A stretch of 64,000 bases of DNA, taken from an uncultured Tenacibaculum sp. (GTDB lineage Bacteria > Bacteroidota > Bacteroidia > Flavobacteriales > Flavobacteriaceae). Positions 15,831-24,560 of the stretch are shown here, one piece after another (position 1 is the first letter of the stretch; each line of letters opens with the position of its first letter). The translations under genes were made by a program, and so were the position numbers. The DNA lies in assembly GCA_947501615.1 (NCBI GenBank), contig CANMWK010000006.1, positions 1 through 64,000 on the forward strand, given 5' to 3'. The notes under the pieces were generated by a model that searched no databases, was not told the origin of the DNA, and was given only the letters and a program-made list of their open reading frames with translations.

Positions 15831-18800
15831 TATAGAAAGGGATGTCGTAAACGACATTCATTATATCACAACTCCTAATGCTTTAGAGGTTTTTGAAAGA
15901 ATTATACAAGGTTATAAATCAGGACATCATTCTTTTAATATTATAGGTTCTTATGGTACAGGAAAGTCAAGTTTTTTATGGGCTTTAGAGAAAAACTTAA
16001 CAGACAATAAAGCTTACTTTGCACCTCTTAATGGACAATTTAATGGGATTCAAGATTTTGAATTCATAAAATTAATAGGTCAACCTTTAGCTTTTACAGA
16101 AGCCTTAAAAGAAAAATTCAATATAAAAGCATCTGCTAATGAAAAAGAGATATTAAAAACTGTAAAAGAAAAAGGGTTAGCACTTGCCAAACAACAAAAA
16201 ATACTCTTTTTAATTGTAGATGAATTTGGTAAATTTTTGGAATATGCATCAAAGTATAATCCTGAGCAAGAACTTTATTTTATTCAACAACTTGCCGAAC
16301 TTGCTAATGACCAAAACAATAATATAATTCTAATTACGGCATTACATCAGAATTTTGGTTCGTATGCGAGAGGGCTGTCTAAATTACAGAAAAAAGAATG
16401 GGAAAAAGTAAAAGGGCGATTAATAGATATTTCTTTTGATGAACCTATTGAACAACTTTTGTACCTAACTTCAAAACGTTTAGAGGATTTTGAAATTCCT
16501 ATTAAAAAACCAAAGAATTTTAAAACTTTATTCGAAAAAATAAATGAAAGTAAACTCATAAGTAATACGACAAATTTAGACTATGAAATTTCTAAAAAAC
16601 TCTATCCCTTAGATTTTCTTTCAATATACATTCTTACTCAGGCATTACAACGATATGGACAAAATGAACGTTCATTATTCACTTTTCTATCTTCTAACAG
16701 ACAAGATAGTCTTAACAATTTTAAAGAGACAAATAAAACTGTTTACAACGTTGCAGATGTCTTTGATTATTTGACCAAAAATTTAAGTAGTGAACTAGAA
16801 AATAGAGATAGTAATCCTCATAAACCTGTATGGCGAATCATTTTAACTGCTATAGACAAAGTAGATGCCCTAAATACAGACTATTTTGAAGAACTTTCTA
16901 AAATTATAAAATGTATTGGATTAATTAATCTGTTTTCTAAACCATTCGGGAAATTAGATAGAGATTTTTTAAGTACATATGCTACTTATGCATTAGAAAT
17001 AGAAAATGCAGATATTCTTATAGATAGATTAGTAGAGCTACGTATCATTAAATTTTTTAATCACAGAAATAAATACTTTTTTATAGATGGCACAGATATA
17101 GATATAGAAGACGAACTATTAAAAGCATCTGCTGCGATTAGTTCTTCAATAGAAATTAAAGAACGACTAGAACATTTTGTTCATTTACCTATACTGTCAG
17201 CAAAGAGTATTTATTACAAGAAGGGTACACCTAGATTTTTCAAGTTTCAATTTACAAATGATCTTGAGATCAAAACTCCTAAAAATGAGATTGATGGTTT
17301 TGTATATTTAATAACAAATGAAAATATTAAAGAGAGTGAAATCCTTAAAATTTCATCAAAGGATACTCCTCATATTTTTGTTCAACTAAAAAATATTACT
17401 CAACTAAGAATAGCACTTTTTGAAATTGAAAAACTAGAGTATGTAATCAAAAAATTTGCAAATGATAATGCTGCAAAACGTTTATTACTTGAAGAAAAAA
17501 GACATGAGATTAACAAAGTTGAAAAGTTAATTGATAAAGATCTTTTCAATGCTTCAAAAGCCGCTTGGTTTTTTAATAAAACATTAGTTAATATACCTTC
17601 TAGAGCTGCACTTAATAAATTACTTTCAAAAGTAGCTGAAGTATCATATCCGAATACACCTACGTATATTAATGAAATGGTTAATAAGGAGCATTTAACA
17701 ACACCTGTATTAACAGCTAGAAAGCATTTAATAAAAGACCTTTTAAATTATGCAGAAGACCCTAAATTAGGGTATGAAGATCATAAATTCCCTCCACAGA
17801 AAACAATCTATCTTAGTCTTATAAAGGAAACAGGAATACATAAAGAAGAAAACGGATTATACACTTTAGCCTCACCTACCGAAGAAAGTTTTATTCCACT
17901 ATGGAAACATTGCTTATTATTTTTAGAGGAAGCAAAAATTAGAAAAAGAAATATAAATACACTATACGAATCTCTAGCTCAACCTCCATTTAAACTAAAA
18001 AAAGGGTTTATAGAGTTTTGGATACCTATTTTTTTAATAATTAAAAATGAGGACTATGCTTTATTCCATAAAAACGAAGGATATATACCTTATTTAGCTA
18101 GTGAGATATTGGACTTAATACATAAGAAACCTACGAATTACGAGATAAAAACGTATCAAGTAGAAGGTATAAAGCTCAACCTACTTAATAAATACAAAGA
18201 AATTACTGGATTACAAGAAGAAAAATCACAAATAGAAAGCTCTCTTATCTCTGTATTTAGCAGGTTTATGGCTTTTTACAGAGGACTGCCTGACTATGCT
18301 AAAACAACAAATAGACTTTCGCCTGCTGCCATAGGTATGCGAAATGCCATAGCACAAGCAAAAGACCCTGAAACTGCTTTGTTATTAGAGATACCTAAAG
18401 GATTAGGCTATCATGAATTAAATTTGAAAGAAGAAAATGAGAACACACTTAGTAGTTTTATAAAACAATTAAATGAAGCTATTTATGATATTAGAACCTC
18501 CTATGATAACTTGCTTAATCGTTTTGAAAAAGAAATTTTAAAGTCATTAAAGATAAAAAAAGTAGAATTTTCTGTCTATAAAACAATCATTCAAAAACGT
18601 TTCAAAGGCATTAAACCTCATTTATTATTACCTAAAGAAAAAAAACTAATTAATAGAATTTTTTCTAAACTTGATGATAGGGATTCTTGGTTAAAATCAT
18701 TAGCAGATATTATTTTAAATAAAGGGCTTAATAAAATTAAAGATGAAGAAGAGGCGCTACTTTTAGATAATACTTCTAAGATGTTGACTAACCTTGAAAA

Positions 18801-19026
18801 CCTCGTAGAGCTTCATCAACTTAAAGAAGATCATAAAGAAAATGATATTATTCAATTTCAACTCACACAAACAAATGGTAAAACACAAGTTGAAAATGTC
18901 GTCATTTCTCCTGACGATCAAAAAGAATTGATATTCTTAGAAAAAGAGATAGAGATTCTTTTAAATAAAAACAAGAATCTAAGAAAAGCAGCCTTAATAC
19001 GATTATTACAAAAAAATAACCAATGA
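15805..19026 (+). CDS. sspC: Large P-loop ATPase, SspC-like
   Basis: 1,073 residues. Walker A GSYGTGKS at 48-55 and Walker B LIVDEFGKF with Asp139 and Glu140 define an AAA/STAND-like ATPase head. The remaining 800 residues are helical and Lys/Glu-rich. The Ssp modification complex contains one large ATPase (SspC) between the DUF4007 protein and the PP-loop enzyme, and gene order here is the same. It overlaps both neighbours (26 and 4 bases). Length is somewhat variable in the family. The ATPase identity is clear; the Ssp assignment comes from context. Confidence 0.7.
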   Translation: MQKFTTSTNIERDVVNDIHYITTPNALEVFERIIQGYKSGHHSFNIIGSYGTGKSSFLWALEKNLTDNKAYFAPLNGQFNGIQDFEFIKLIGQPLAFTEALKEKFNIKASANEKEILKTVKEKGLALAKQQKILFLIVDEFGKFLEYASKYNPEQELYFIQQLAELANDQNNNIILITALHQNFGSYARGLSKLQKKEWEKVKGRLIDISFDEPIEQLLYLTSKRLEDFEIPIKKPKNFKTLFEKINESKLISNTTNLDYEISKKLYPLDFLSIYILTQALQRYGQNERSLFTFLSSNRQDSLNNFKETNKTVYNVADVFDYLTKNLSSELENRDSNPHKPVWRIILTAIDKVDALNTDYFEELSKIIKCIGLINLFSKPFGKLDRDFLSTYATYALEIENADILIDRLVELRIIKFFNHRNKYFFIDGTDIDIEDELLKASAAISSSIEIKERLEHFVHLPILSAKSIYYKKGTPRFFKFQFTNDLEIKTPKNEIDGFVYLITNENIKESEILKISSKDTPHIFVQLKNITQLRIALFEIEKLEYVIKKFANDNAAKRLLLEEKRHEINKVEKLIDKDLFNASKAAWFFNKTLVNIPSRAALNKLLSKVAEVSYPNTPTYINEMVNKEHLTTPVLTARKHLIKDLLNYAEDPKLGYEDHKFPPQKTIYLSLIKETGIHKEENGLYTLASPTEESFIPLWKHCLLFLEEAKIRKRNINTLYESLAQPPFKLKKGFIEFWIPIFLIIKNEDYALFHKNEGYIPYLASEILDLIHKKPTNYEIKTYQVEGIKLNLLNKYKEITGLQEEKSQIESSLISVFSRFMAFYRGLPDYAKTTNRLSPAAIGMRNAIAQAKDPETALLLEIPKGLGYHELNLKEENENTLSSFIKQLNEAIYDIRTSYDNLLNRFEKEILKSLKIKKVEFSVYKTIIQKRFKGIKPHLLLPKEKKLINRIFSKLDDRDSWLKSLADIILNKGLNKIKDEEEALLLDNTSKMLTNLENLVELHQLKEDHKENDIIQFQLTQTNGKTQVENVVISPDDQKELIFLEKEIEILLNKNKNLRKAALIRLLQKNNQ

Positions 19027-20150
19027 ATGTAAAACATGTTTTAGGAATTTCAGGAGGTAAAGACAGTGCAGCACTTGCTATTTACCTAAAGGATAGACAC
19101 CCTGAATTGGATATTGAGTATTATTCTTGTGATACAGGTAAAGAACTTGACGAAACTTATGCTCTTGTTGAAAAACTTAACAGTTATCTTGGAAAAAAAA
19201 TAAAAGAGGTAGTTGCAGTAAAGCCTAAGGAGGAAACGCCATACGAAACCACTTTTGATCATTTTTTAGCTGAATACGGAGGATATCTTCCTTCTTCCAC
19301 AGCACGATGGTGTACAAAGAAATTAAAGTTAGAACCTTTTGAAACTTATATAGGAGATGACCTTACTATTTCATATGTAGGAATACGAGGTGATGAAGAA
19401 AGAGAAGGTTATATTTCTAAAAAACAAAATGTACAATCTATTTTTCCTTTTAGAAAAAATATTTGGAGTGAAGATGTTGTAAGAGATACATTAAATAACC
19501 GCAATATTTCTCAAATAGTGAGCTATTACAAAAAATTATCTTCAGAAAATACAAACACAGAAGCACTAAAAATAGCTAATACACCTATCTCTTTAGAGTT
19601 TACCTTAAAGCAAAAACTAAACACTTTATTGGATATAAACATAAAACTGTTTAATAATGTAGTGTTTGAATATTTAAAAACTACAGATTACCCTGTTGGT
19701 AAATTAGATGAATTTCCACTTATAGATAATGATGATATTCTAGTTCTCGAAGACATTTATCGAACTTTAGATGATAGCGGAGTAGGAAGACCAGAATATT
19801 ACAATAAAAAAGCATATCAAGTAGAAATAGGTGGCGAACTCAAAACAGGATATTACTCGCGTAGTAGATCAGGATGTTTTTTCTGTTTCTATCAACAAAA
19901 AATAGAATGGGTATGGCTTTACGAAAATCACCCTGAGCTTTATCTGAAAGCAAAAGAATATGAAAAAGAGGGGTACACTTGGATGGAACAAGAAACATTA
20001 GAAGAGTTATCTCAACCTGATCGTATTAAAGCTATAAAAAAAGAACACTATACAAGAACACAACGTTTAAGTAAAAAACGAAAAAAAACCACTTGGAAAG
20101 ACGAAATCATTGAAGCAGAGGGCATGGGATGCGCTAGTTGTTTTATATAA
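19023..20150 (+). CDS. sspD: PAPS-reductase-like PP-loop enzyme, SspD/DndC-like
   Basis: 375 residues. The PP-loop SGGKDS lies at 10-15, then SCDTGKELDETY, STARWCTKKLKLEPF and YVGIRGDEEREGY, the layout of the phosphoadenosine phosphosulfate reductase family used by DndC and SspD to activate the DNA backbone for sulfur transfer. Cysteine motifs suited to an iron-sulfur site occur at SGCFFCFYQQ and at the extreme C terminus (GCASCF). It is last in the operon, overlapping the ATPase gene by 4 bases. The sulfur donor is probably the convergent desulfurase gene 58 bases downstream. Confidence 0.8.
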   Translation: MNVKHVLGISGGKDSAALAIYLKDRHPELDIEYYSCDTGKELDETYALVEKLNSYLGKKIKEVVAVKPKEETPYETTFDHFLAEYGGYLPSSTARWCTKKLKLEPFETYIGDDLTISYVGIRGDEEREGYISKKQNVQSIFPFRKNIWSEDVVRDTLNNRNISQIVSYYKKLSSENTNTEALKIANTPISLEFTLKQKLNTLLDINIKLFNNVVFEYLKTTDYPVGKLDEFPLIDNDDILVLEDIYRTLDDSGVGRPEYYNKKAYQVEIGGELKTGYYSRSRSGCFFCFYQQKIEWVWLYENHPELYLKAKEYEKEGYTWMEQETLEELSQPDRIKAIKKEHYTRTQRLSKKRKKTTWKDEIIEAEGMGCASCFI

Positions 20151-20208
20151 TGGGAGATGCAATAAAAACATAAAAATTTACTTATACATTTTGTGTGATA
20201 CTACCAGA

Positions 20209-21309
20209 CTAAATAATACTTATTAAGTATTCTATTTCCGAAAGTGTAGTCCTTGAACCATAACTCACACGAATTGTTGAATCACATTCTTTTTTGTCTA
20301 AACTCATCGCTTTCAAAACATGCGAAGGCTCTATTATTTCAGAATTGCAGGCAGATCCTGTTGCAACAGCAATTTTATTTCTATTTCGTAAAATAAAATC
20401 ATCGGCTTCATGTCCTAATAATTGAATACTTGAGATGTAAGGAGTTCTTTTGTTATTTATTCCATTTACTTTAATCTTCCTTTGTTCTATAAGTGTGTTT
20501 TCAAGTAAATTTCTTAATCCTCTAATACGAGAATATTCTTCTTCCATATTCATTTTAGCAATCTTAGAAGCTCGACCTAAACCAACAATTCCAGGAGTAT
20601 TTAAAGTTCCTGATCTCATTTTATTTTGGTGTCCCCCTCCATGGATTTGCATTTGTAATTTGAGCCCATTTCTAATATACAAACCTCCTACTCCTTTTGG
20701 ACCATAAATTTTATGAGCATTAAAGCATAATAAGTCTATGTTTTGATTTTCAACATCTATTGGTATTTTACCATAAGCCTGAGTAGCATCACTCATAAAA
20801 AGAACATCATTTTCGAAGCATATATTTCCAATAGCATTTATATCTTGAATAACTCCTGTTTCATTATTAACATACATTACACAAGCTAAAATTGTGGTGT
20901 CTTTAATTGCATTTTTGAAACTATCAATACTTATGTGTCCATCTTTATCTACATCTAAGTATGTAACATCTGCACCAATACTTTCTAAATAAAGACACGT
21001 ATCTAAAATCGCTTTATGCTCTGTTTTTAAAGTAATAATATGATTACCTTTTTCTTTATTTTCTAGATAAGCTCCTTTTAAAGCTAAGTTTATAGATTCT
21101 GTAGCTCCACTTGTAAAATAAATTTCTTCTTTATTAGAACCTATTAAATTCGCAATATTTAATTGAGATTCAACAATAGCTTTATCGGCTAAATCACCTA
21201 ACTCGTGTGTACTTGAGGCATTTCCATATATAGTACTAAAATAAGGTAGCATTACATCTAAAATTTCTTTATTTACAGGTGTTGTGGAAGCATAATCTAG
21301 GTATATCAA
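20209..21309 (-). CDS. sspA: Cysteine desulfurase, SspA/DndA/IscS-like
   Basis: 366 residues, normal for class I NifS/IscS enzymes. The PLP lysine is Lys200 in NAHKIYGPKG, the substrate-binding His is in KTEHKAIL and the persulfide cysteine is Cys321 in TGSACNSEIIEPSHVL. It would supply sulfur to the PP-loop enzyme for phosphorothioation. Unlike the other ssp-like genes it is on the minus strand, convergent with sspD, so its expression is separate. A housekeeping desulfurase role is possible, but the island location favours a dedicated one. Confidence 0.85.
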   Translation of the reverse strand: MIYLDYASTTPVNKEILDVMLPYFSTIYGNASSTHELGDLADKAIVESQLNIANLIGSNKEEIYFTSGATESINLALKGAYLENKEKGNHIITLKTEHKAILDTCLYLESIGADVTYLDVDKDGHISIDSFKNAIKDTTILACVMYVNNETGVIQDINAIGNICFENDVLFMSDATQAYGKIPIDVENQNIDLLCFNAHKIYGPKGVGGLYIRNGLKLQMQIHGGGHQNKMRSGTLNTPGIVGLGRASKIAKMNMEEEYSRIRGLRNLLENTLIEQRKIKVNGINNKRTPYISSIQLLGHEADDFILRNRNKIAVATGSACNSEIIEPSHVLKAMSLDKKECDSTIRVSYGSRTTLSEIEYLISII

Positions 21310-21833
21310 ATCGTTCGTGTTTTTGATAATTATTATAACAAATTAAATGAAAGCTTAAATATACATCCTATAAACTAGATCGAGAACAAAATTGAGTATT
21401 TCCATGAAATAACTAGAGATTTCACATTGCTATATTTTTTCATCTCCTTTATTTTAGTCAAGACCTTATCTAGCTAGCACGCTCCCAATTTTGTCAGTAA
21501 TAATCACTTTATCAAGAGTTTGCATAACTACTCTAATGCTTTGGTTACTCATATCCTAAAAGATCATAAGCAAATATTTGATGTCAAACACCAAATATTA
21601 ATTCATTTAAAACTAATATTTATAACATTTTTACGTTTATCAAAATATCCTTTAGTTTTACTTAAGATGGTGAATTAGAGGATGAACAACGTTCATTATT
21701 ATTTATTGTCTTAAAACCTCCCAATCAACATTTAGATTATTTTTTAGTTTTTCTAGGTTTATACACTAGTAGTTTGGTTATCTAGTGATATTCCCTGGAC
21801 GTTTTGGTTGTTTAATCTAAAAATGTTGATCAA
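21310..21833. other. Gene-free stretch upstream of rteC with inverted repeats
   Basis: No coding frame that I trust in 524 bases. Two inverted repeats stand out: TGAAC-AAC-GTTCA (21683-21695), and CACTAG (21764-21769) with CTAGTG (21782-21787), the latter 47 bases before the rteC start. They are candidate control sites for excision-module expression. The right end of the defence island must lie here. Confidence 0.45.
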
Positions 21834-22658
21834 ATGAATATGTTTTTTGATGAAATATTGAATGAAGTACGAGACAAATACGGATCTATTAAATTCGAAT
21901 CAAATGAAATAGAAATTGCAAAGAAAATGATTTCATATCTCCATGAGAAATTAGAGCTTATGAAGAAGTATTTATTGGACTTTAATTTTAGCACTCAGGA
22001 AGAAGAAATTCACTTCTTTAAAGAAATAAAACCCGAAGTACATGGACTTTTAATTTTCTACAAACATGTGTATTGTATAGAGACTACATGTCCAATTGGA
22101 AATGCTCAAAAAAATATACAACACTACACAAATTACCTTGAGAAGGTTTCAAAATCTAATAAAAGGTACTACCGTAGTAATTCATTTTACCAGTATATAA
22201 AATCAGGGAGAACTGATAAAGATTATCTTTATTTTTTAAGACAAAAAAATGATGATATTGTTTACTCAGGAGATCAAACTTTTACTTTTTTTGATCTGCA
22301 ATTTTCTACTTTCTATGATTCCGTTTTTTCATTAATAAAAGCTGAGGAGAAACTTCATATTTATGTGAATAGTAAAATTGATGAATCTCCTAGAAATTCT
22401 ATAAATGTAGGTAATTTAGACTGGTCAAACTCTAAAAGTTCTATGATAGAGCTTATCTATGCCTTACATATATCTAAGTCAATCCCTAAATCAAATATCC
22501 GTAAAATTGCGAATGTTTTTGAACAGATTTTTGATATAAAATTAGGAGATATACACCACACTTATCATCGAATGAAATATCGCACAGATAGCAGAACACT
22601 ATTCTTGGATCAGTTAAAACAAGCTTTAGAAACTCATTTAGGTGAAAGTGATAGATAA
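21834..22658 (+). CDS. rteC: RteC family regulator of element excision
   Basis: 274 residues, full RteC length. The recognisable features are the N-terminal helical part with EIKPEVHGLLIFYKHVYCIE, the YRSNSFYQYIKSGRTDKDYLYFLR motif and the C-terminal winged-helix-like part (WSNSKSSMIELIYALHISKSI, GDIHHTYHRMKYRTDSRTLFLDQL). In CTnDOT, RteC switches on the excision operon; here the next genes are an Xis-like protein, a DUF3945/DUF4099 protein and topoisomerase III, the same module. The upstream RteA/RteB phosphorelay of CTnDOT is absent from the window. The receiver/kinase pair in the island is unrelated in architecture. Confidence 0.9.
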   Translation: MNMFFDEILNEVRDKYGSIKFESNEIEIAKKMISYLHEKLELMKKYLLDFNFSTQEEEIHFFKEIKPEVHGLLIFYKHVYCIETTCPIGNAQKNIQHYTNYLEKVSKSNKRYYRSNSFYQYIKSGRTDKDYLYFLRQKNDDIVYSGDQTFTFFDLQFSTFYDSVFSLIKAEEKLHIYVNSKIDESPRNSINVGNLDWSNSKSSMIELIYALHISKSIPKSNIRKIANVFEQIFDIKLGDIHHTYHRMKYRTDSRTLFLDQLKQALETHLGESDR

Positions 22659-22686
22659 AAAAGCATTCTCACCAATAAAAAGCCAT

Positions 22687-22738
22687 TGCCAATTGGCATC
22701 TACTTGGGTATGAATGCCCAATAACTACTTCACTTTTG
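22687..22738 (+). promoter_or_regulatory. Candidate RteC operator and excision-operon promoter
   Basis: TGCCAATTGGCA (22687-22698) is a perfect 12-base palindrome. A second repeat TTGGG/CCCAA spans 22704-22721. CACTTTTG (22731-22738) is one base off the TAnnTTTG -7 box. Start of the Xis-like gene is 22764. The palindrome is about 40 bases upstream of the box, the place expected for the RteC activator. Inferred from layout. Confidence 0.45.
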
Positions 22739-22763
22739 TTCCATCATTTTAACTTACTAAAAC

Positions 22764-23060
22764 ATGGAATTAGACAGAAGAGAATTTTTTGCTTGGATGG
22801 ATCGCATTCAAGATCGTTTTGACTTATTAGACGAAAAAATAGCTCGTTTACAACGACAAAAAAACGTAATTGAAGGTGAACAATTACTAGACAATCAAGA
22901 TGTACTAACAATCTTAAAAGTCAGTTCCAGAACTCTTCAACGATATCGTTCCTCTGGAAAATTACCCTATTATGCTATAAGTGGTAAAACATACTATCGA
23001 CTATCAGATATAAACCATTTCATAAAAGCTTTATTTAAAAACCCCGTAACGCCAAAATAA
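22764..23060 (+). CDS. Excisionase-like HTH protein
   Basis: 98 residues. An N-terminal coiled segment (residues 1-40, FFAWMDRIQDRFDLLDEKIA) precedes an HTH_17 domain (LDNQDVLTILKVSSRTLQRY then GKLPYYAISGKTYYRLSDI). This is the standard small DNA-binding protein after rteC in Bacteroidota conjugative elements, equivalent in place to Xis2d of CTnDOT, a recombination directionality factor. It probably leads the excision operon. Direct excisionase activity is inferred. Confidence 0.8.
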   Translation: MELDRREFFAWMDRIQDRFDLLDEKIARLQRQKNVIEGEQLLDNQDVLTILKVSSRTLQRYRSSGKLPYYAISGKTYYRLSDINHFIKALFKNPVTPK

Positions 23061-23158
23061 GTTATAAAAAGTCATAAAGTGACAACTTAAATCACTCGTA
23101 TTTCTACATCGTTCAGGATTATAATTTCGAACAAATACTAATCGTAAATCATAATAAA

Positions 23159-24559
23159 ATGAATGATGTTAATCAAGATTTACCCGAGCAGTTCTCGGAT
23201 ATTTTGTTGGTGCTAGACCAAGAAACAAATGAAATTAAAGCGGTCAAAGGATTAGACAAAGATGGCAATTTAGAAACAACTGATCCTAAAGAAGCAAATC
23301 AAAACGATTTTCTCAAAGTAGATAAAAATGGAGATATGCTATCTAATTTCTTTTCTAATTATTTCCGCCAAGCAAAAGAACCTTCACGTTTTAAATTTTT
23401 TAAAGTGCCTCTTAAGCAAATAGAAAAAATCACCAAAATTTTCAAAGAGCAATTAAAAAATCCAACACAAGCAATGAGCAAAATGATGGACAATCATGAA
23501 TTAGATATTGCAAAATTTAATCATAAAAAACAACCACAAATGGAAACACAGGCAAAAGATTTAGAAGTACAGAACCAAGAAGTTAGTCCTAATGAAACTA
23601 GTAAAAAAACCGAGACTCATTCAACAGAAAACACAAATCAAGAAAGTGAATATCGCTATCAAGAAAAAGATATTGATTGGGAAACTCTCGGTAGTCTGGG
23701 TATTACCAAAGAAAAGTTAGAAAAAAGAAATTTACTAGATGGTTTGTTAAAAGGATACAAAACCAATGAACTAGTACCTGTTAGTTTTAACGTAGGCACT
23801 GCTTTCAGCCGATTAGATGCTCGCTTGTCTTTACAAACAAATAAAGAAGGAAAGGTAACTATGGCTATTCATGGTATTAGACGAGAACCTATGCTTAACT
23901 ATCCATTTTTTGGTCATGAGTTTAGCGATGCGGATAAAAAAAACTTAAAAGAAACTGGCAACATGGGTCGTATAGTAGACCTCCATAACTTAAAAACAGG
24001 CGAAATGATCCCCTCTATTATAAGTATAGATAGATTAACCAATGAATTGGTTGCTTTAAAAGCTGAATACATTAAAATCCCTAATGAGATTAAAGGAATA
24101 ACTCTGAATGATCAACAAAAACAAACTTTACAAGAAGGGAAACCTTTACAACTTAATGGAATGATTTCTTCTAAAGGAAAAGAATTTGACGCGAAGGTTC
24201 AATTTAATGCAGATAAACGTTACGTAGAATTTCTGTTTGATAAACCTATTCTAAATCAACAGCAAAAAAAGAATGATACCCCCTTGAATGAAATCCCTAA
24301 AATGATTAGAGGTAAAGAATTGACCGAGGATCAACGTACGCTTTTGAAGGATGGGAAAACGATTTATATAGATGGTTTTATTAGTAGAAATGGAGATGCT
24401 TATAAAGGGTATTTAAAATTAAATGACAAGGGAAGTAAAATTGATTTCTCTTTTAAAAACCCTAACAATAAAAAAGACAAAGTAAGTCAAGAAACTGGTA
24501 AAGGGGAAATGCAAAAAGTGGATGAAAAAGCCACAAAACAAAAAGGTAAAAAGCTATAA
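23159..24559 (+). CDS. DUF3945/DUF4099 protein of the excision operon
   Basis: 466 residues. A low-complexity Gln/Glu/Lys stretch (about 135-185) separates an N-terminal domain from the DUF4099 segment (DIDWETLGSLGITKEKLEKR, then LVPVSFNVG). Two DUF3945-type repeats follow, each beginning with LNDQQKQTLQEGKPLQLNGM or LTEDQRTLLKDGKTIYIDGF. It matches the orf3-like gene next to exc in CTnDOT relatives. The stop codon is one base from the topoisomerase start, so the two are translationally linked. Molecular role unknown. Confidence 0.8.
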   Translation: MNDVNQDLPEQFSDILLVLDQETNEIKAVKGLDKDGNLETTDPKEANQNDFLKVDKNGDMLSNFFSNYFRQAKEPSRFKFFKVPLKQIEKITKIFKEQLKNPTQAMSKMMDNHELDIAKFNHKKQPQMETQAKDLEVQNQEVSPNETSKKTETHSTENTNQESEYRYQEKDIDWETLGSLGITKEKLEKRNLLDGLLKGYKTNELVPVSFNVGTAFSRLDARLSLQTNKEGKVTMAIHGIRREPMLNYPFFGHEFSDADKKNLKETGNMGRIVDLHNLKTGEMIPSIISIDRLTNELVALKAEYIKIPNEIKGITLNDQQKQTLQEGKPLQLNGMISSKGKEFDAKVQFNADKRYVEFLFDKPILNQQQKKNDTPLNEIPKMIRGKELTEDQRTLLKDGKTIYIDGFISRNGDAYKGYLKLNDKGSKIDFSFKNPNNKKDKVSQETGKGEMQKVDEKATKQKGKKL

Positions 24560-24560
24560 A

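Noticed and set aside
14970..21309. Classical Dnd (DndABCDE) system
   Set aside because: There is no DndB, DndD SMC-like ATPase or DndE. DUF4007 plus a large ATPase fits Ssp better.
24522..24560. Upstream start for the topoisomerase gene
   Set aside because: It lies inside the preceding DUF3945 gene, and the family begins with MIAIITEKPS at 24561.
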